NCBI GenBank assembly: GCA_019753285.1
Contig: JAIELD010000021.1
Span: forward strand, 1-63,498
Reading direction: 5' to 3'
Origin: Beijerinckiaceae bacterium
Lineage (GTDB): Bacteria; Pseudomonadota; Alphaproteobacteria; Rhizobiales; Beijerinckiaceae
DNA: 63,498 bases
Below, piece after piece: positions 32,009-43,899 of the stretch. The translations under genes were made by a program, and so were the position numbers. The first letter of the stretch is position 1, and every line of letters starts with the position of its first letter. The notes under the pieces are model-generated. The model saw only the letters and a program-made list of their open reading frames with translations, was not told the DNA's origin and ran no database searches.

Positions 32009-34081
32009 ATGGCCCGCGAATACGCTCTTAAAGACTATCGTAACTTCGGCATCATGGCGCACATCGATGCTGGCAAGACGACGACGACCGAGCGCGTCCT
32101 TTACTACACAGGCAAGAGTCACAAAATCGGTGAAGTGCATGATGGCGCTGCAACCATGGACTTCATGGAGCAGGAGCAGGAGCGCGGCATCACGATCACG
32201 TCCGCCGCGACGACCGCGATCTGGAACGGCCATCGCCTGAACATCATCGACACGCCCGGCCACGTTGATTTCACGATCGAGGTCGAGCGCTCGCTGCGCG
32301 TGCTCGATGGCGCCGTCTGCGTTCTCGATTCGAACCAGGGCGTCGAGCCCCAGACCGAAACCGTCTGGCGCCAGGGCGACAAGTATCGCGTTCCCCGCAT
32401 CGTGTTCTGCAACAAGATGGACAAGACCGGCGCGGACTTCTTCAAGTGCCTCGATGACATCGTGAAGCGCCTCGGCGCAAATCCGGTCGCGATCCAGTTG
32501 CCCATCGGCTCCGAAAACAACTTCAAGGGCATCGTTGATCTCGTTCGCATGAAGGGCGTGATCTGGGCTGAGGAATCGCTTGGTGCCAAGTTCGAGGATG
32601 TCGATATCCCGGCCGATCTCGTCGAGAAGGCCAAGGAATATCGTCTGAAGTTGATCGAGGCCGCCGTCGAACTCGACGATACGGTCATGGAAGCCTATCT
32701 CGAGGGCAACGAACCTGATGAAGCGACGCTGAAGCGCCTCATCCGTAAGGCCGTGCTCACGAGCGCGTTCTTCCCGGTCCTGTGCGGTTCCGCGTTCAAG
32801 AACAAGGGCGTGCAGCCGCTTCTCGACGCCGTCGTCGATTATCTGCCGTCGCCGCTCGATCGCGGTGCGATCTCTGGCATCGACTACAAGACGGAAGAAG
32901 AGGTCGTTCGCGAGCCATCCGACGATGCGCCGTTGTCGCTTCTTGCCTTCAAGATCATGGATGACCAGTTCGGCGTCCTCACCTTCGCCCGCGTCTATTC
33001 CGGCAAGCTCGAGAAGGGCGCAGCGCTGCTCAACTCGACGCGTGAGAAGAACGAGCGCGTCGGCCGCATGGTTCTCATGCACGCCAATGAGCGCAAGGAA
33101 ATCTCGGAAGCGTTTGCAGGAGACATCATCGCGCTTGTCGGCATGAAGGATACCCGCACGGGCGATACGCTGTGCGATCCGAACAAGCCGGTCATTCTCG
33201 AGAAGATGGAGTTCCCCGAGCCCGTCATCGAGATGGCTGTCGAGCCGAAGTCGAAGGCCGATCAGGAGAAGATGGGTCTGGCGCTTGCCAAGCTCGCGAT
33301 GGAGGATCCGTCCTTCCGCGTCTCCACCGACTCCGAGTCCGGCCAGACCCGCATCCGCGGCATGGGCGAACTTCATCTCGACATCAAGGTCGACATCCTG
33401 CGCCGCACGCACAAGATCGACGTCAATGTCGGTGCTCCGCAGGTCGCTTATCGCGAAAAGGTCTCGAAGAAGGTCGAAGTCGACTATACGCACAAGAAGC
33501 AGTCCGGCGGCACGGGCCAGTTTGCTCGCGTCAAGTTCACGGTCGAGCCGAACGAGCCGGGCGCGGGCTATCTGTTTGAGTCGAAGATCGTCGGCGGTAC
33601 GGTTCCCAAGGAATATATTCCGGGCGTCGAAAAGGGCCTGGAATCGGTCCTCGGCTCCGGCGTGGTGATCGGCTTCCCAGTCGTCGACCTCAAGGTGACG
33701 CTGACGGACGGTGCCTATCACGAGGTCGACTCGAGCGCGATCGCGTTCGAAATCGCTTCGCGTCAGGCGCTTCGCGAGGCTCTGCAGAAGGGCAATTCCG
33801 TTCTGCTCGAGCCGATCATGAAGGTCGAGGTCGTGACCCCGGAAGACTACACGGGCTCGGTGATCGGGGATCTGAATTCCCGTCGCGGCCAGATCCAGGG
33901 TCAGGACATGCGCGGCAACGCCAACGTCATCAATGCGATGGTGCCGCTCGCCAACATGTTCGGCTACGTCAACAACCTTCGCTCGTTCTCTCAGGGACGT
34001 GCGAGCTACACGATGCAGTTCGACCACTACGAGCAGGTTCCGCCGAACGTTGCCGAAGAGGTCAAGGCGAAATACGCCTGA
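32009..34081 (+). CDS. fusA: Elongation factor G
   Basis: A 690-residue GTPase that drives translocation. The G motifs are AHIDAGKTT (P loop), the switch region [17 protein letters not shown] and NKMD. Domain II and the later domains follow in order, with GMGELHLDI and [25 protein letters not shown] in domains III-IV. Length is normal (about 690-700). It lies 31 bases after rpsG and 116 bases before tuf in the standard str arrangement. Confidence 0.98.
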   Translation: MAREYALKDYRNFGIMAHIDAGKTTTTERVLYYTGKSHKIGEVHDGAATMDFMEQEQERGITITSAATTAIWNGHRLNIIDTPGHVDFTIEVERSLRVLDGAVCVLDSNQGVEPQTETVWRQGDKYRVPRIVFCNKMDKTGADFFKCLDDIVKRLGANPVAIQLPIGSENNFKGIVDLVRMKGVIWAEESLGAKFEDVDIPADLVEKAKEYRLKLIEAAVELDDTVMEAYLEGNEPDEATLKRLIRKAVLTSAFFPVLCGSAFKNKGVQPLLDAVVDYLPSPLDRGAISGIDYKTEEEVVREPSDDAPLSLLAFKIMDDQFGVLTFARVYSGKLEKGAALLNSTREKNERVGRMVLMHANERKEISEAFAGDIIALVGMKDTRTGDTLCDPNKPVILEKMEFPEPVIEMAVEPKSKADQEKMGLALAKLAMEDPSFRVSTDSESGQTRIRGMGELHLDIKVDILRRTHKIDVNVGAPQVAYREKVSKKVEVDYTHKKQSGGTGQFARVKFTVEPNEPGAGYLFESKIVGGTVPKEYIPGVEKGLESVLGSGVVIGFPVVDLKVTLTDGAYHEVDSSAIAFEIASRQALREALQKGNSVLLEPIMKVEVVTPEDYTGSVIGDLNSRRGQIQGQDMRGNANVINAMVPLANMFGYVNNLRSFSQGRASYTMQFDHYEQVPPNVAEEVKAKYA

Positions 34082-34197
34082 GTTCGAACGGATAGAGTTG
34101 AAGTTTCGGCCGGTCCGCGGCGCTTGCCACGGGCCGGAGAGTTGATCAAACCCAAGACGAAAACGCCCTCTGGGGTGACGTTTGAAGGAGTGCCGTC

Positions 34198-35388
<1,191 letters not shown>

Positions 35389-35406
35389 ATAATACGAACG
35401 ATCGGA

Positions 35407-35443
35407 AGGCGCGCGGGTATCGCTCGCGCGCCTCTCTCTTTTC
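35407..35443 (+). terminator. Hairpin terminator after tuf
   Basis: AGGCGCGCG (35407-35415) pairs with CGCGCGCCT (35425-35433), followed by the pyrimidine-rich CTCTCTTTT. It separates the str operon from rpsJ. The T run is short, so read-through into S10 is likely. Confidence 0.7.
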
Positions 35444-35484
35444 GATTTGAAGGGTAGGGGCTTGGCCCTTTAAGGAACTGAACC

Positions 35485-35793
35485 ATGAGCGGACAGACGA
35501 TCAGAATACGCCTCAAGGCGTTCGACCATCGGGTGCTTGATGCCTCGACCAAGGAGATCTGCTCCACGGCGAAGCGCACAGGCGCGCAGGTGCGCGGCCC
35601 GATTCCGCTGCCGACGCAGTTGGAGCGCTTCACGGTCAACCGTTCGCCGCACATCGACAAGAAGTCGCGCGAGCAATTTGAAATTCGCACCCACAAGCGG
35701 GTTCTCGACATCGTCGATCCGACCCCGCAGACGGTGGACGCACTCATGAAGCTTGATCTTGCCGCCGGCGTCGACGTCGAGATCAAGCTCTAG
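35485..35793 (+). CDS. rpsJ: 30S ribosomal protein S10
   Basis: A 102-residue S10 ([17 protein letters not shown]...), usual length. The assembly loop [35 protein letters not shown] is intact. It sits in the 30S head and, with NusB, in antitermination complexes. First gene of the S10 operon. rplC follows after 58 bases. Confidence 0.97.
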   Translation: MSGQTIRIRLKAFDHRVLDASTKEICSTAKRTGAQVRGPIPLPTQLERFTVNRSPHIDKKSREQFEIRTHKRVLDIVDPTPQTVDALMKLDLAAGVDVEIKL

Positions 35794-35851
35794 AATTGAA
35801 ACTGAACCGGTCCCTCTACCCCGCGACGGGCATGGACCAGAGGATAGAACC

Positions 35852-36592
35852 ATGCGCTCAGGCGTTATTGCACAGAAGGTCGGCATGACCCGCGTCTTCA
35901 CGGACGCCGGCGAGCATGTGCCCGTCACCGTTTTGAAGCTAGACGGCTGTCAGGTCGTCGCTCACAAGACACCCGAGAAGGATGGCTACACCGCTATTCA
36001 GCTGGGCCTCGGCACCGCCAAGGTGAAGAACGTCTCGAAGGCCGTGCGCGGTCATTTCGCCGTGGCGAATGTCGAGCCGAAGCGCAAGGTCGCGGAATTC
36101 CGCGTCGATCAGGATGCGCTGCTTCCGGTCGGCGCCGAGATCACGGCGGATCATTTCGTCGTCGGCCAGTTCGTCGATGTCACGGGCACGACAACGGGTA
36201 AGGGTTTTGCCGGTGGTATGAAGCGCTGGAACTTCGGCGGTCTTCGCGCCACGCACGGTGTTTCGATCTCGCATCGCTCAATCGGTTCGACCGGCGGACG
36301 TCAGGATCCGGGCAAGACCTTCAAGAACAAGAAGATGCCTGGCCATATGGGTGTCGATCGCGTTACGACGCTGAACCTCAAAGTGGTCCAGCTCGATGTC
36401 GAGCGCGGTCTCGTCCTCGTCGAGGGTTCGGTTCCGGGCGTCAAGGGCGGCTGGATCTGTCTGCGCGATGCCATCAAGAAGCCGCTGCCGAAGGACGTTC
36501 CGATGCCCGGCAAATTCCGGCTTGCCGGCTCGACCGATGCTGCGTCTGCCGTCGAGACTCCCGAAGCCGCATCAGAAAACACGGAGGCGTGA
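35852..36592 (+). CDS. rplC: 50S ribosomal protein L3
   Basis: A 246-residue L3 from the ATG at 35852 ([16 protein letters not shown]) with AGAGGA seven bases upstream. [27 protein letters not shown] is the conserved extension reaching toward the peptidyl-transferase centre, with the Gln glutamine-methylation context further on. The last 35 residues (ending [15 protein letters not shown]) are an acidic/Ala-rich tail common in alphaproteobacteria. An upstream in-frame start at 35753 lies inside rpsJ and is rejected. Confidence 0.97.
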   Translation: MRSGVIAQKVGMTRVFTDAGEHVPVTVLKLDGCQVVAHKTPEKDGYTAIQLGLGTAKVKNVSKAVRGHFAVANVEPKRKVAEFRVDQDALLPVGAEITADHFVVGQFVDVTGTTTGKGFAGGMKRWNFGGLRATHGVSISHRSIGSTGGRQDPGKTFKNKKMPGHMGVDRVTTLNLKVVQLDVERGLVLVEGSVPGVKGGWICLRDAIKKPLPKDVPMPGKFRLAGSTDAASAVETPEAASENTEA

Positions 36593-36597
36593 GGATC

Positions 36598-37218
36598 ATG
36601 AAGCTCGCCATTCACACGCTCGAAGGTACGGAAGCGGGTTCGGTCGATCTCAACGACCTGATCTACGGCCTCGAGCCCCGCACGGACATTCTCTACCGCT
36701 GCGTTCGCTGGCAGCTTGCCAAGCGCCAGCAGGGCACGCACCAGACGCAGGGCCGCGCGACGATCGCTCGCACGACCCGCAAGATCTACAAGCAGAAGGG
36801 CACGGGTTCGGCCCGTCACGGATCGGCCAAGGCGCCGCAGTTCCGCGGCGGTGGTCGCGCCTTCGGCCCGGTTTCGCGCTCGCATGAGCATGATCTGCCG
36901 AAGCGTGTTCGTGCGCTTGCGCTGAAGCATGCGCTTTCGTCCAAGGTGAAGGACAGCCAGCTGATCATCATCGATCAGGCCGAGCTGTCGAACCCCAAGA
37001 CCAAGGAATTGCGAGAGCGTTTCGTGAAGCTCAATCTCAGCAATGCGCTGATCATCAGCGGCGCCGAGGTGCAGACCAACTTCGCACTCGCTGCCCGCAG
37101 CATTCCCAACATCGATGTCCTGCCGATCCAGGGCATCAACGTTTACGACATCCTGCGCCGCGAGAAGCTCGTGCTGACGCGCGCCGCCGTCGATGCGCTG
37201 GAGGCGCGCTTCAAATGA
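36598..37218 (+). CDS. rplD: 50S ribosomal protein L4
   Basis: A 206-residue L4 from the ATG at 36598 ([10 protein letters not shown]), which fits the family start. A GTG at 36589 is in frame but adds three untypical residues. The exit-tunnel loop reads [32 protein letters not shown], with the usual macrolide-sensitive type residues. In enterobacteria L4 represses the S10 operon. It overlaps the next gene, rplW, by four bases (ATGA). Confidence 0.97.
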   Translation: MKLAIHTLEGTEAGSVDLNDLIYGLEPRTDILYRCVRWQLAKRQQGTHQTQGRATIARTTRKIYKQKGTGSARHGSAKAPQFRGGGRAFGPVSRSHEHDLPKRVRALALKHALSSKVKDSQLIIIDQAELSNPKTKELRERFVKLNLSNALIISGAEVQTNFALAARSIPNIDVLPIQGINVYDILRREKLVLTRAAVDALEARFK

Positions 37219-37511
37219 CACTCGATCCGCGCCACTACGACGTGATCCTCGCCCCGGTGATTACCGAAAAGGCGACGATCCTGTCCGAACAGAACAAGGT
37301 CGTCTTCAAGGTTCAGAAGCTCGCGACGAAGCCGCAGATCAAGGATGCGGTTGAGAAGCTCTTCGATGTGAAGGTGAAATCGGTCAATACGCTGGTCCGC
37401 AAGGGCAAGGTAAAGGCTTTCCGTGGCCGTCTCGGCCAGCAATCCGACGTCAAGAAAGCGGTCGTGACCCTCGAAGAGGGTTTTTCGATCGACGTGACGA
37501 CGGGTCTTTAA
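37215..37511 (+). CDS. rplW: 50S ribosomal protein L23
   Basis: A 98-residue L23 beginning [20 protein letters not shown], with [18 protein letters not shown] near the C-terminus. It lies at the tunnel exit and is the docking site of trigger factor and SRP. Its ATG overlaps the rplD stop, so the two are translationally coupled. rplB follows 18 bases later. Confidence 0.96.
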   Translation: MTLDPRHYDVILAPVITEKATILSEQNKVVFKVQKLATKPQIKDAVEKLFDVKVKSVNTLVRKGKVKAFRGRLGQQSDVKKAVVTLEEGFSIDVTTGL

Positions 37512-37529
37512 GGTCGGGAAACCAGAGAC

Positions 37530-38369
37530 ATGGCACTCAAGCAATTTCGTCCCATCACGCCGAGCCTTCGCCAGCTCGTGCTCGTGGACCGCAGCGAGCT
37601 ATACAAGGGCAAGCCCGTCAAGGCATTGACGGTCGGCAAGTCGAGTTCAGGCGGCCGTAACAATACCGGTCGCGTCACCGTCCGTTTCCGCGGCGGCGGC
37701 CACAAGCAGAGCTATCGCCTCGTCGACTTCAAGCGTCGCGACCAGGCTGACAAGCCTGCGACCGTCGAACGTCTCGAGTATGATCCGAATCGCTCGGCCT
37801 TCATCGCGCTGTTGAAGTACGAGGATGGCACGCTCAGCTACATTCTCGCACCGCAGCGCCTTTCGGTCGGCGACACCGTGGTCGCCGGAGAGCAGGTCGA
37901 CATCAAGCCCGGCAATGCAATGCCGTGCGGAAACATGCCGGTTGGCACGATCGTCCACAATATCGAATTAAAGATCGGCAAGGGTGGACAAATCGCCCGT
38001 TCTGCTGGTACATACGCGCAAATCGTTGGCCGCGACCAGGGTTACGTCATTATTCGTCTGAATTCAGGCGAGCAGCGACTGGTCCATGGCCAATGTTTCG
38101 CGTCTGTGGGCGCGGTTTCCAACCCAGACCACATGAACATTAATCTTGGTAAGGCTGGCCGCCAAAGGTGGCTCGGCCGCATGCCGCATAATCGCGGCGT
38201 GACCATGAACCCGATCGACCATCCTCACGGTGGTGGTGAGGGAAGAACGTCAGGTGGTCGCCATCCGGTGACCCCTTGGGGTAAGCCAACGAAGGGCAAG
38301 AAGACGCGCTCCAACAAGCGCACTGAAACCTTCATCATTTCGAGCCGGCATGACCGGAAGAAGAAGTAA
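37530..38369 (+). CDS. rplB: 50S ribosomal protein L2
   Basis: A 279-residue L2 ([20 protein letters not shown]). [21 protein letters not shown] and the [29 protein letters not shown] region, with the histidine needed for peptidyl transfer, are intact. From about codon 146 onward the gene uses codons rare in this genome (TTA at 147, ACA at 161, TCA at 179, AGG at 213, GGA-AGA-ACG-TCA at 238-241), unlike its first half and its neighbours, although the protein is normal. S10 operon, 12 bases before rpsS. Confidence 0.97.
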   Translation: MALKQFRPITPSLRQLVLVDRSELYKGKPVKALTVGKSSSGGRNNTGRVTVRFRGGGHKQSYRLVDFKRRDQADKPATVERLEYDPNRSAFIALLKYEDGTLSYILAPQRLSVGDTVVAGEQVDIKPGNAMPCGNMPVGTIVHNIELKIGKGGQIARSAGTYAQIVGRDQGYVIIRLNSGEQRLVHGQCFASVGAVSNPDHMNINLGKAGRQRWLGRMPHNRGVTMNPIDHPHGGGEGRTSGGRHPVTPWGKPTKGKKTRSNKRTETFIISSRHDRKKK

Positions 38370-38381
38370 GGGGAGCGCGAT

Positions 38382-38660
38382 ATGCCGCGTTCGGTTTGGA
38401 AAGGTCCGTTTATCGACGGATACCTTCTGAAGAAGGCAGAGGCCTCCAGGGCTTCTGGTCGTAACGAAGTGATCAAGATCTGGAGCCGTCGCTCCACGAT
38501 CATCCCTCAGTTCGTCGGTCTTACCTTCGGCGTCTACAATGGCCAGAAGCACATTCCCGTGAATGTGTCCGAGGAAATGGTCGGTATGAAGTTCGGCGAG
38601 TTTGCGCCGACGCGTACCTTCTATGGCCATACCGCCGACAAGAAGGCGAAGAGGGGCTAG
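38382..38660 (+). CDS. rpsS: 30S ribosomal protein S19
   Basis: A 92-residue S19 ([19 protein letters not shown]). The conserved core [30 protein letters not shown] and the ending [17 protein letters not shown] are present. It lies on the 30S head next to S13, where it contacts the A-site tRNA region. A GGGGAG ribosome site precedes it, and only two bases separate it from rplV. Confidence 0.97.
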   Translation: MPRSVWKGPFIDGYLLKKAEASRASGRNEVIKIWSRRSTIIPQFVGLTFGVYNGQKHIPVNVSEEMVGMKFGEFAPTRTFYGHTADKKAKRG

Positions 38661-38662
38661 AG

Positions 38663-39043
38663 ATGAGTCAGGTCGCTAATGTTCGGCGCGAAGCCGACAA
38701 CGAAGCCAAGGCGATTGCCCGCAACCTGCGTATCAGCCCTCAGAAGCTGAACCTCGTCGCGCAGCTCATCCGCGGCAAGAAGGTCGATCGCGCTCTCGCC
38801 GATCTCGAGTTTTCGAAGAAGCGTATCGCCCGCGACGTCAAGAAGACGCTGGAAAGCGCCATCGCCAACGCCGAAAACAATCATGACCTCGACGTCGACC
38901 AGCTCGTCGTCAAGGAAGCGTTCGTCGGCAAGGCGCTGGTGATGAAGCGTTTCGCCGCCCGGGCCCGTGGCCGCGCCTCGCGGATCGAGAAGCCGTTTGC
39001 GCATCTCACCATCATCGTTCGCGAGAAAGAGGAGGCTGCATAA
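38663..39043 (+). CDS. rplV: 50S ribosomal protein L22
   Basis: A 126-residue L22 ([30 protein letters not shown]). The beta-hairpin reaching into the exit tunnel ([27 protein letters not shown]) is of normal length without macrolide-type insertions. Its stop overlaps the start of rpsC by one base, so the genes are coupled. Confidence 0.97.
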   Translation: MSQVANVRREADNEAKAIARNLRISPQKLNLVAQLIRGKKVDRALADLEFSKKRIARDVKKTLESAIANAENNHDLDVDQLVVKEAFVGKALVMKRFAARARGRASRIEKPFAHLTIIVREKEEAA

Positions 39044-39747
39044 TGGGTCAGAAGATCAATCCGACCGGCTTCCGCCTCGGCATCAACCGCACCTGGGACA
39101 GCCGCTGGTTCGCCAACTCCAAGGATTACGGCCGTCTCCTCCATGAGGATTTCGCCATCCGCTCGACGCTCATGAAGGAGCTCAAGCAGGCTGCGATTTC
39201 AAAGATCATCATCGAGCGTCCGCACAAGAAATGCCGCGTCACGATCTACTCGGCTCGGCCGGGCGTCGTTATCGGTAAGAAGGGCGCGGACATCGAGAAG
39301 CTGCGCAAGCTCGTCGGCAAGATGACGGCTTCGGAGGTCGCTCTCAACATCGTCGAAGTGCGCAAGCCCGAAATCGATGCAACCCTGGTTGCCGAGTCGA
39401 TCGCCCAGCAGCTCGAGCGCCGCGTCGCGTTCCGCAGGGCCATGAAGCGCGCCGTTCAGTCGGCAATGCGCCTCGGCGCGGAAGGCATCCGCATCAACTG
39501 CTCGGGCCGTCTTGGCGGCGCCGAAATCGCGCGTCTCGAATGGTATCGCGAGGGCCGCGTGCCGTTGCATACGCTTCGCGCCGACATCGACTATGGCGTC
39601 GCCACGGCCCACACGGCCTATGGCACCAACGGCGTCAAGGTCTGGATTTTCAAAGGCGAGATCCTCGAACACGATCCGATGGCGCAGGACAAGCGCGCCA
39701 ATGACGATCACCGTTCGCAGGGCCGCCGTTCGCCTGATGCTGCATAA
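39043..39747 (+). CDS. rpsC: 30S ribosomal protein S3
   Basis: A 234-residue S3 ([22 protein letters not shown]). The KH domain has [18 protein letters not shown], and the C-terminal domain [31 protein letters not shown]. It is part of the mRNA entry helicase of the 30S head. The tail [11 protein letters not shown] is usual for the group. rplP follows 14 bases later. Confidence 0.97.
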   Translation: MGQKINPTGFRLGINRTWDSRWFANSKDYGRLLHEDFAIRSTLMKELKQAAISKIIIERPHKKCRVTIYSARPGVVIGKKGADIEKLRKLVGKMTASEVALNIVEVRKPEIDATLVAESIAQQLERRVAFRRAMKRAVQSAMRLGAEGIRINCSGRLGGAEIARLEWYREGRVPLHTLRADIDYGVATAHTAYGTNGVKVWIFKGEILEHDPMAQDKRANDDHRSQGRRSPDAA

Positions 39748-39761
39748 GGCGGAGATGAACC

Positions 39762-40175
39762 ATGCTACAGCCTAAGAAGACCAAGTTCCGCAAGCAGTTC
39801 AAGGGCCGCATTTCGGGTGCTGCCAAGGGCGGCTTCCAGCTCGATTTCGGCGAGTTCGGCCTCAAGGCTCTCGAGCCTGAGCGCGTCACCGCGCGTCAGA
39901 TCGAGGCTGCCCGCCGTGCGCTGACGCGTCACATGAAGCGCGCCGGCCGTGTCTGGATCCGCGTGTTCCCGGATGTGCCGGTTTCGCAGAAGCCGACCGA
40001 AGTCCGTATGGGTAAGGGTAAGGGCGCACCTGAATACTGGGCAGCCAAGATCAAGCCCGGCCGCATCATGTTTGAGGTCGGCGGTGTTCCCGCAGACGTT
40101 GCGCGTGAATCGCTGGCTCTCGCCGCCGCCAAATTGCCGATCAAGACGCGCTTCATCCAGCGCATCGTAGAGTAA
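39762..40175 (+). CDS. rplP: 50S ribosomal protein L16
   Basis: A 137-residue L16 ([16 protein letters not shown]). The region [33 protein letters not shown], with the conserved arginine that is hydroxylated in some bacteria, is intact. It sits at the base of the central protuberance near the A site. It precedes rpmC by 15 bases. Confidence 0.97.
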   Translation: MLQPKKTKFRKQFKGRISGAAKGGFQLDFGEFGLKALEPERVTARQIEAARRALTRHMKRAGRVWIRVFPDVPVSQKPTEVRMGKGKGAPEYWAAKIKPGRIMFEVGGVPADVARESLALAAAKLPIKTRFIQRIVE

Positions 40176-40190
40176 GGGAGACGTTATCAG

Positions 40191-40406
40191 ATGAAATCGA
40201 AACAGCGTTTCGCCGACCTCAAGGTGATGACCGGTGATCAGCTCCAGGACGAGGTCCTGAAGCTCAAGAAAGAACAGTTCAACCTGCGTTTCCAGCGCGC
40301 CACCGGCCAGCTTGAAAATACAAGCCGGATTGACGTCATTCGCAAGGAAATCGCTCGCATCAAGACGCTCCAGACACAGAAGCTTGCTTCTGCCAGAACA
40401 GCGTAA
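40191..40406 (+). CDS. rpmC: 50S ribosomal protein L29
   Basis: A 71-residue two-helix L29: [53 protein letters not shown]. It lies near the tunnel exit beside L23. Length is slightly above the 63-68 seen in many bacteria. The Shine-Dalgarno is weak (GGGAGA). Confidence 0.95.
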   Translation: MKSKQRFADLKVMTGDQLQDEVLKLKKEQFNLRFQRATGQLENTSRIDVIRKEIARIKTLQTQKLASARTA

Positions 40407-40418
40407 GGGATAGAGATT

Positions 40419-40682
40419 ATGCCAAAGCGCATTCTTTTGGGTGTCGTCGTCAGCGACAAGCAGGACAAGACGGTCGTCGTGAAGGTCGAGCGTCGCTTCA
40501 CGCATCCGCTGCTGAAGAAGACGGTCCGCAAGACCAAGAATTATCACGCTCATGACGAGAGCAACAAGTTCAAGGCTGGTGACGAAGTCGCCATCCAGGA
40601 GTCGGCTCCGATCTCCAAGCTGAAAAGCTGGGTCGTGCTCGACAAGGCCGACGCTGTCGATCCAGCCAAGGCTGAAGCCTAA
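40419..40682 (+). CDS. rpsQ: 30S ribosomal protein S17
   Basis: An 87-residue OB-fold S17 ([46 protein letters not shown]). It is a primary 16S rRNA binder in 30S assembly. It is the last gene of the S10 operon proper, and an 88-base gap with a hairpin separates it from rplN. Confidence 0.96.
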   Translation: MPKRILLGVVVSDKQDKTVVVKVERRFTHPLLKKTVRKTKNYHAHDESNKFKAGDEVAIQESAPISKLKSWVVLDKADAVDPAKAEA

Positions 40683-40690
40683 TAGGTCCT

Positions 40691-40708
40691 GGGGCGGGAG
40701 ACCGCCCC
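40691..40708 (+). promoter_or_regulatory. Hairpin between rpsQ and rplN
   Basis: GGGGCGG (40691-40697) pairs with CCGCCCC (40702-40708) across GAGA. Only two T residues follow, so full termination is unlikely. It marks the S10/spc boundary and may be an attenuator or processing site. Confidence 0.55.
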
Positions 40709-40770
40709 TTCAGGCGAAGTCCGGCGGGCAAGAGGCTCATCGGAAACCGATCTGAGAGAAAGGTTACGTA

Positions 40771-41139
40771 ATGATTCAGATGCAGACGAATCTCGAGGTG
40801 GCGGATAACTCCGGCGCCCGCCGCGTGATGTGCATCAAGGTAATCGGCGGTTCCAAGCGGAAATACGCCGGCGTTGGTGACATCATCGTGGTTTCGATCA
40901 AGGAAGCCATTCCGCGCGGCCGCGTGAAGAAGGGCGACGTCATGAAGGCGGTCGTCGTGCGCACCGCCAAGGACATCCGGCGCGTCGATGGCTCGGTCAT
41001 CCGCTTCGACAAGAACGCCGCCGTTCTGATCAACAATCAGAAAGAGCCAATCGGAACCCGCATCTTCGGGCCTGTGCCGCGCGAACTTCGCGGCAAGAAC
41101 CACATGAAGATCATTTCGCTCGCGCCAGAGGTGCTTTGA
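40771..41139 (+). CDS. rplN: 50S ribosomal protein L14
   Basis: A 122-residue L14 ([37 protein letters not shown]), exactly the normal length. It forms the intersubunit bridge B8 and docks RsfS. First gene of the spc segment. Its TGA shares a base with the rplX start. Confidence 0.97.
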   Translation: MIQMQTNLEVADNSGARRVMCIKVIGGSKRKYAGVGDIIVVSIKEAIPRGRVKKGDVMKAVVVRTAKDIRRVDGSVIRFDKNAAVLINNQKEPIGTRIFGPVPRELRGKNHMKIISLAPEVL

Positions 41140-41456
41140 TGGCTGCCAAGATCAAAAAAGGCGACAAGGTCGTCGTTCTCTCCGGCCGCGATGCCGGCAA
41201 GTCGGGCGAAGTGCTTGAAGTGCGTCCGAGCGAGACTCGCGCCGTGGTGCGTGGCGTCAACCTCGTGAAGCGTCACACCAAGCAGAGCGCTCAAACCGAA
41301 GGCGGCATCATCTCCAAGGAAGCGGCCATCCACCTGTCCAACGTAGCCCTGGCCGATCCCAAGGACGGCAAGCCGACCCGTGTCGGCTTCAAGGTGCTCG
41401 CCGACGGCCGCAAGGTCCGCTTCGCCAAGCGTTCGGGAGATCTGATCGATGCTTGA
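41139..41456 (+). CDS. rplX: 50S ribosomal protein L24
   Basis: A 105-residue L24 from the ATG at 41139 ([28 protein letters not shown]), which overlaps the rplN stop by one base (TGATG). A TTG three bases earlier is also in frame but unneeded. It has the KOW motif and is an early 50S assembly initiator. It overlaps rplE by eight bases. Confidence 0.96.
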   Translation: MAAKIKKGDKVVVLSGRDAGKSGEVLEVRPSETRAVVRGVNLVKRHTKQSAQTEGGIISKEAAIHLSNVALADPKDGKPTRVGFKVLADGRKVRFAKRSGDLIDA

Positions 41457-42009
41457 TTCACACACCTACGAGCCCAGGCTCAAGAAGATCTACCGCGACA
41501 CCATCGTTCCGGCGATGATCAAGGAGTTCGGCTACAAGAACGCGCTCGAAGTGCCGCGCCTCGACAAGGTCGTCATCAACATGGGCGTTGGCGAAGCCGT
41601 CAACGATTCCAAGAAGGTGCAGGCCGCTGCCGCCGACCTCGCGCTGATCGCCGGCCAGAAGCCCGTTCTGACGAAGGCCCGCAAGGCTATCTCGAACTTC
41701 AAGGTTCGCGAGAACATGAACCTCGGCGCCAAGGTCACCTTGCGCAAGGCCAACATGTTCGAGTTCGTCGATCGCCTCGTGACGATCGCGCTACCGCGCG
41801 TTCGGGACTTCCGTGGCCTCAACGCCAAGTCGTTCGATGGCCGTGGCAACTTCGCCATGGGCGTCAAGGAACACATCGTCTTCCCCGAGATCAACTATGA
41901 TCGCGTGGATCAGATCTGGGGCATGGACATCATCGTCTGCACGACAGCCAAGACCGATGACGAAGCCCGTGCGCTTTTGAAACTCTTCAACTTCCCGTTC
42001 CGGCAGTAA
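41449..42009 (+). CDS. rplE: 50S ribosomal protein L5
   Basis: A 186-residue L5 ([41 protein letters not shown]). [39 protein letters not shown] is the usual core. It binds 5S rRNA in the central protuberance. It starts inside the last codons of rplX. A stem-loop occupies the 56-base gap to rpsN. Confidence 0.97.
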   Translation: MLDSHTYEPRLKKIYRDTIVPAMIKEFGYKNALEVPRLDKVVINMGVGEAVNDSKKVQAAAADLALIAGQKPVLTKARKAISNFKVRENMNLGAKVTLRKANMFEFVDRLVTIALPRVRDFRGLNAKSFDGRGNFAMGVKEHIVFPEINYDRVDQIWGMDIIVCTTAKTDDEARALLKLFNFPFRQ

Positions 42010-42010
42010 G

Positions 42011-42032
42011 CCGGGATCAATCGTGATCCTGG
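42011..42032 (+). promoter_or_regulatory. Hairpin between rplE and rpsN
   Basis: CCGGGATCA (42011-42019) pairs with TGATCCTGG (42024-42032) around ATCG, with one G-T pair. No T tract follows beyond TTT. In enterobacteria S8 represses the spc operon in this neighbourhood (rplE leader), but this hairpin's role is unknown. Confidence 0.45.
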
Positions 42033-42065
42033 TTTAAACGCGGACACCAGAAGGAACTAGATCGT

Positions 42066-42371
42066 ATGGCAAAGAAAAGCTCGATCGAAAAAAACAAGCA
42101 TCGCGAGGCGCTGGTGAAGCAATTCTCCGCGCGTCGCAACCGCTTGAAAGCGATCGCCAAGGATGAATCGGTGACTTTTGAGGAGCGCTTTGCGGCCCGC
42201 CTCAAGCTCGCCGAACTGCCCCGCAACTCGGCTCCGAGCCGGGTGAAGAACCGTTGTGAAGTGTCCGGCCGTCCGCGCGCGTATTATCGCAAGCTGAAGA
42301 TGAGCCGCATCGCGCTTCGCGAACTCGGCAACAAGGGGCTGATTCCAGGCCTCGTCAAGTCAAGCTGGTAA
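42066..42371 (+). CDS. rpsN: 30S ribosomal protein S14 (zinc-independent form)
   Basis: A 101-residue S14 of the long, cysteine-poor class ([33 protein letters not shown]). [39 protein letters not shown] is the conserved C-terminal half. The CxxC zinc pairs of the short form are absent. It lies in the 30S head. rpsH follows 16 bases later. Confidence 0.97.
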   Translation: MAKKSSIEKNKHREALVKQFSARRNRLKAIAKDESVTFEERFAARLKLAELPRNSAPSRVKNRCEVSGRPRAYYRKLKMSRIALRELGNKGLIPGLVKSSW

Positions 42372-42387
42372 GGGGAGGGTATTCGAT

Positions 42388-42786
42388 ATGTCCATGACCG
42401 ATCCTCTGGGCGATATGCTCACCCGCATCCGCAACGCGCAGATGCGCCGCAAGAACCGCGTTGCGACGCCTGGTTCCAAGCTGCGCGCCCGCGTTCTCGA
42501 CGTTCTTCAGGATGAAGGCTACATTCGTGGCTATTCCGTCGCCGAGTTCGAGAACGGCCGTTCGGATTTCGAAATCGAATTGAAGTATTTCGACGGTGAA
42601 CCCGTCATTCGGGAAATCGAGCGCGTCTCGAAGCCCGGCCGCCGCGTTTACGTCTCCGTCAACAACATGCCGCGCGTCGCCAATGGTCTTGGCATCACGA
42701 TCGTCTCCACGCCGAAGGGCGTGATGGCCGATCATGCAGCGCGCGAGCAGAATGTTGGCGGCGAAGTCCTCTGCAAAGTCTTCTAA
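42388..42786 (+). CDS. rpsH: 30S ribosomal protein S8
   Basis: A 132-residue S8 ([39 protein letters not shown]). The C-terminal RNA-binding part reads [34 protein letters not shown]. It binds 16S helix 21 and represses the spc operon in other proteobacteria. The gap to rplF is 21 bases. Confidence 0.97.
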   Translation: MSMTDPLGDMLTRIRNAQMRRKNRVATPGSKLRARVLDVLQDEGYIRGYSVAEFENGRSDFEIELKYFDGEPVIREIERVSKPGRRVYVSVNNMPRVANGLGITIVSTPKGVMADHAAREQNVGGEVLCKVF

Positions 42787-42807
42787 CGAGCGAGAAAGGA
42801 AACCAAC

Positions 42808-43341
42808 ATGTCTCGTCTCGGAAAAATGGCCATCACGGTGCCTGGCGGCACGTCGGTTCGCGCCGAAGGGCAGACCATCATCGCCAAGGGCCCCAAGGGC
42901 GAACTGAAATACGTTGCGCATGACGATGTCGAAGTCGTTATCGAGGGTGCGTCGATCACGACGAAGCCACGCTCGGAAACGAAGCGCGCCAATATGATGT
43001 GGGGCACGACCCGTGCGCAGGTGAACAATATCGTCACCGGCGTCTCGACCGGTTTTGCCAAGAAGCTCGAGATCACCGGCGTCGGCTACAAGGCCAACGT
43101 CGCCGGCAAGGTGCTGCAACTCTCGCTCGGCTACAGCCACGAGGTGAACTACCCGATCCCGGCCGATATCACGGTCGTCACGCCGAAGCCGACGGAAATC
43201 CAGGTCTCCGGCATCGATCGTCAGAAGGTCGGTCAGGTCGCCGCCGAGATCCGTGAATTCCGCGGTCCTGAGCCCTATAAGGGCAAGGGCGTCAAATACG
43301 AGAACGAATTCATCTTCCGCAAGGAAGGCAAGAAGAAGTAA
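42808..43341 (+). CDS. rplF: 50S ribosomal protein L6
   Basis: A 177-residue L6 ([32 protein letters not shown]) with the second domain ending [29 protein letters not shown]. It lies near the factor-binding site at the stalk base. It follows rpsH with AGAAAGGA upstream and precedes rplR by 12 bases. Confidence 0.97.
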   Translation: MSRLGKMAITVPGGTSVRAEGQTIIAKGPKGELKYVAHDDVEVVIEGASITTKPRSETKRANMMWGTTRAQVNNIVTGVSTGFAKKLEITGVGYKANVAGKVLQLSLGYSHEVNYPIPADITVVTPKPTEIQVSGIDRQKVGQVAAEIREFRGPEPYKGKGVKYENEFIFRKEGKKK

Positions 43342-43353
43342 GGAACCGCGACC

Positions 43354-43716
43354 ATGGCAAAGAATCTGGAAGTGCTGGGGCGTCGCAAGGCGCGCGTCCG
43401 CACCTCTCTCAAAGCCGTCGCCTATGGGCGTCCGCGGCTTTCCATCTTCCGTTCGAGCAAGCAGATCTACGCGCAGATCATCGATGATGAAAAGGGCGTG
43501 ACTGTCGCGGCTGCGTCGAGCATCGACAAGGATGCAAAGGGCAAGCTGAAGACCGGCGCCGATGTTGAGGCCGCCAAGTTCGTCGGTCAGCTCGTCGCCG
43601 AGCGCGCCAAGAGCGCTGGCGTCACAAAGGTCGTGTTCGACCGCGGGGCCTATCTCTACCACGGCCGTGTGAAAGCGCTGGCCGACGGCGCCCGCGAAGG
43701 CGGGCTTGAATTCTGA
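43354..43716 (+). CDS. rplR: 50S ribosomal protein L18
   Basis: A 120-residue L18 ([47 protein letters not shown]) ending [27 protein letters not shown]. It binds 5S rRNA with L5. It is followed by an unusually long gap (183 bases) with a strong hairpin before rpsE. Confidence 0.97.
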   Translation: MAKNLEVLGRRKARVRTSLKAVAYGRPRLSIFRSSKQIYAQIIDDEKGVTVAAASSIDKDAKGKLKTGADVEAAKFVGQLVAERAKSAGVTKVVFDRGAYLYHGRVKALADGAREGGLEF

Positions 43717-43743
43717 TCCGGTTCCTTCGGGGGCGGGTTCAAG

Positions 43744-43768
43744 AGCCGGCGCGTCACGCGCCGGTTTT
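43744..43768 (+). terminator. Terminator-like hairpin between rplR and rpsE
   Basis: AGCCGGCGCG (43744-43753) pairs with CGCGCCGGTT (43757-43766) around TCA, followed by TTTT in 43765-43768. The stem is very stable but the T run is short. It sits inside the otherwise tight spc operon, so it may act as an attenuator lowering downstream expression rather than as a full stop. Confidence 0.6.
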
Positions 43769-43899
43769 GGCTTTCTACAAGGAAAGCCGATAGCGAGCAT
43801 GGCTGGAGCCGGAAGGTGCGGCCAAGTTCAACGGAGCGAGCGGGCAGGTGGACAATCCTCTGCCTTCACCCGCGCAAGTAACGAAAGAAGGATTGCCTG

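Noticed and set aside
32006..34027. A 673-codon open frame antisense to fusA
   Set aside because: Mirror of fusA codon bias; no family signature.
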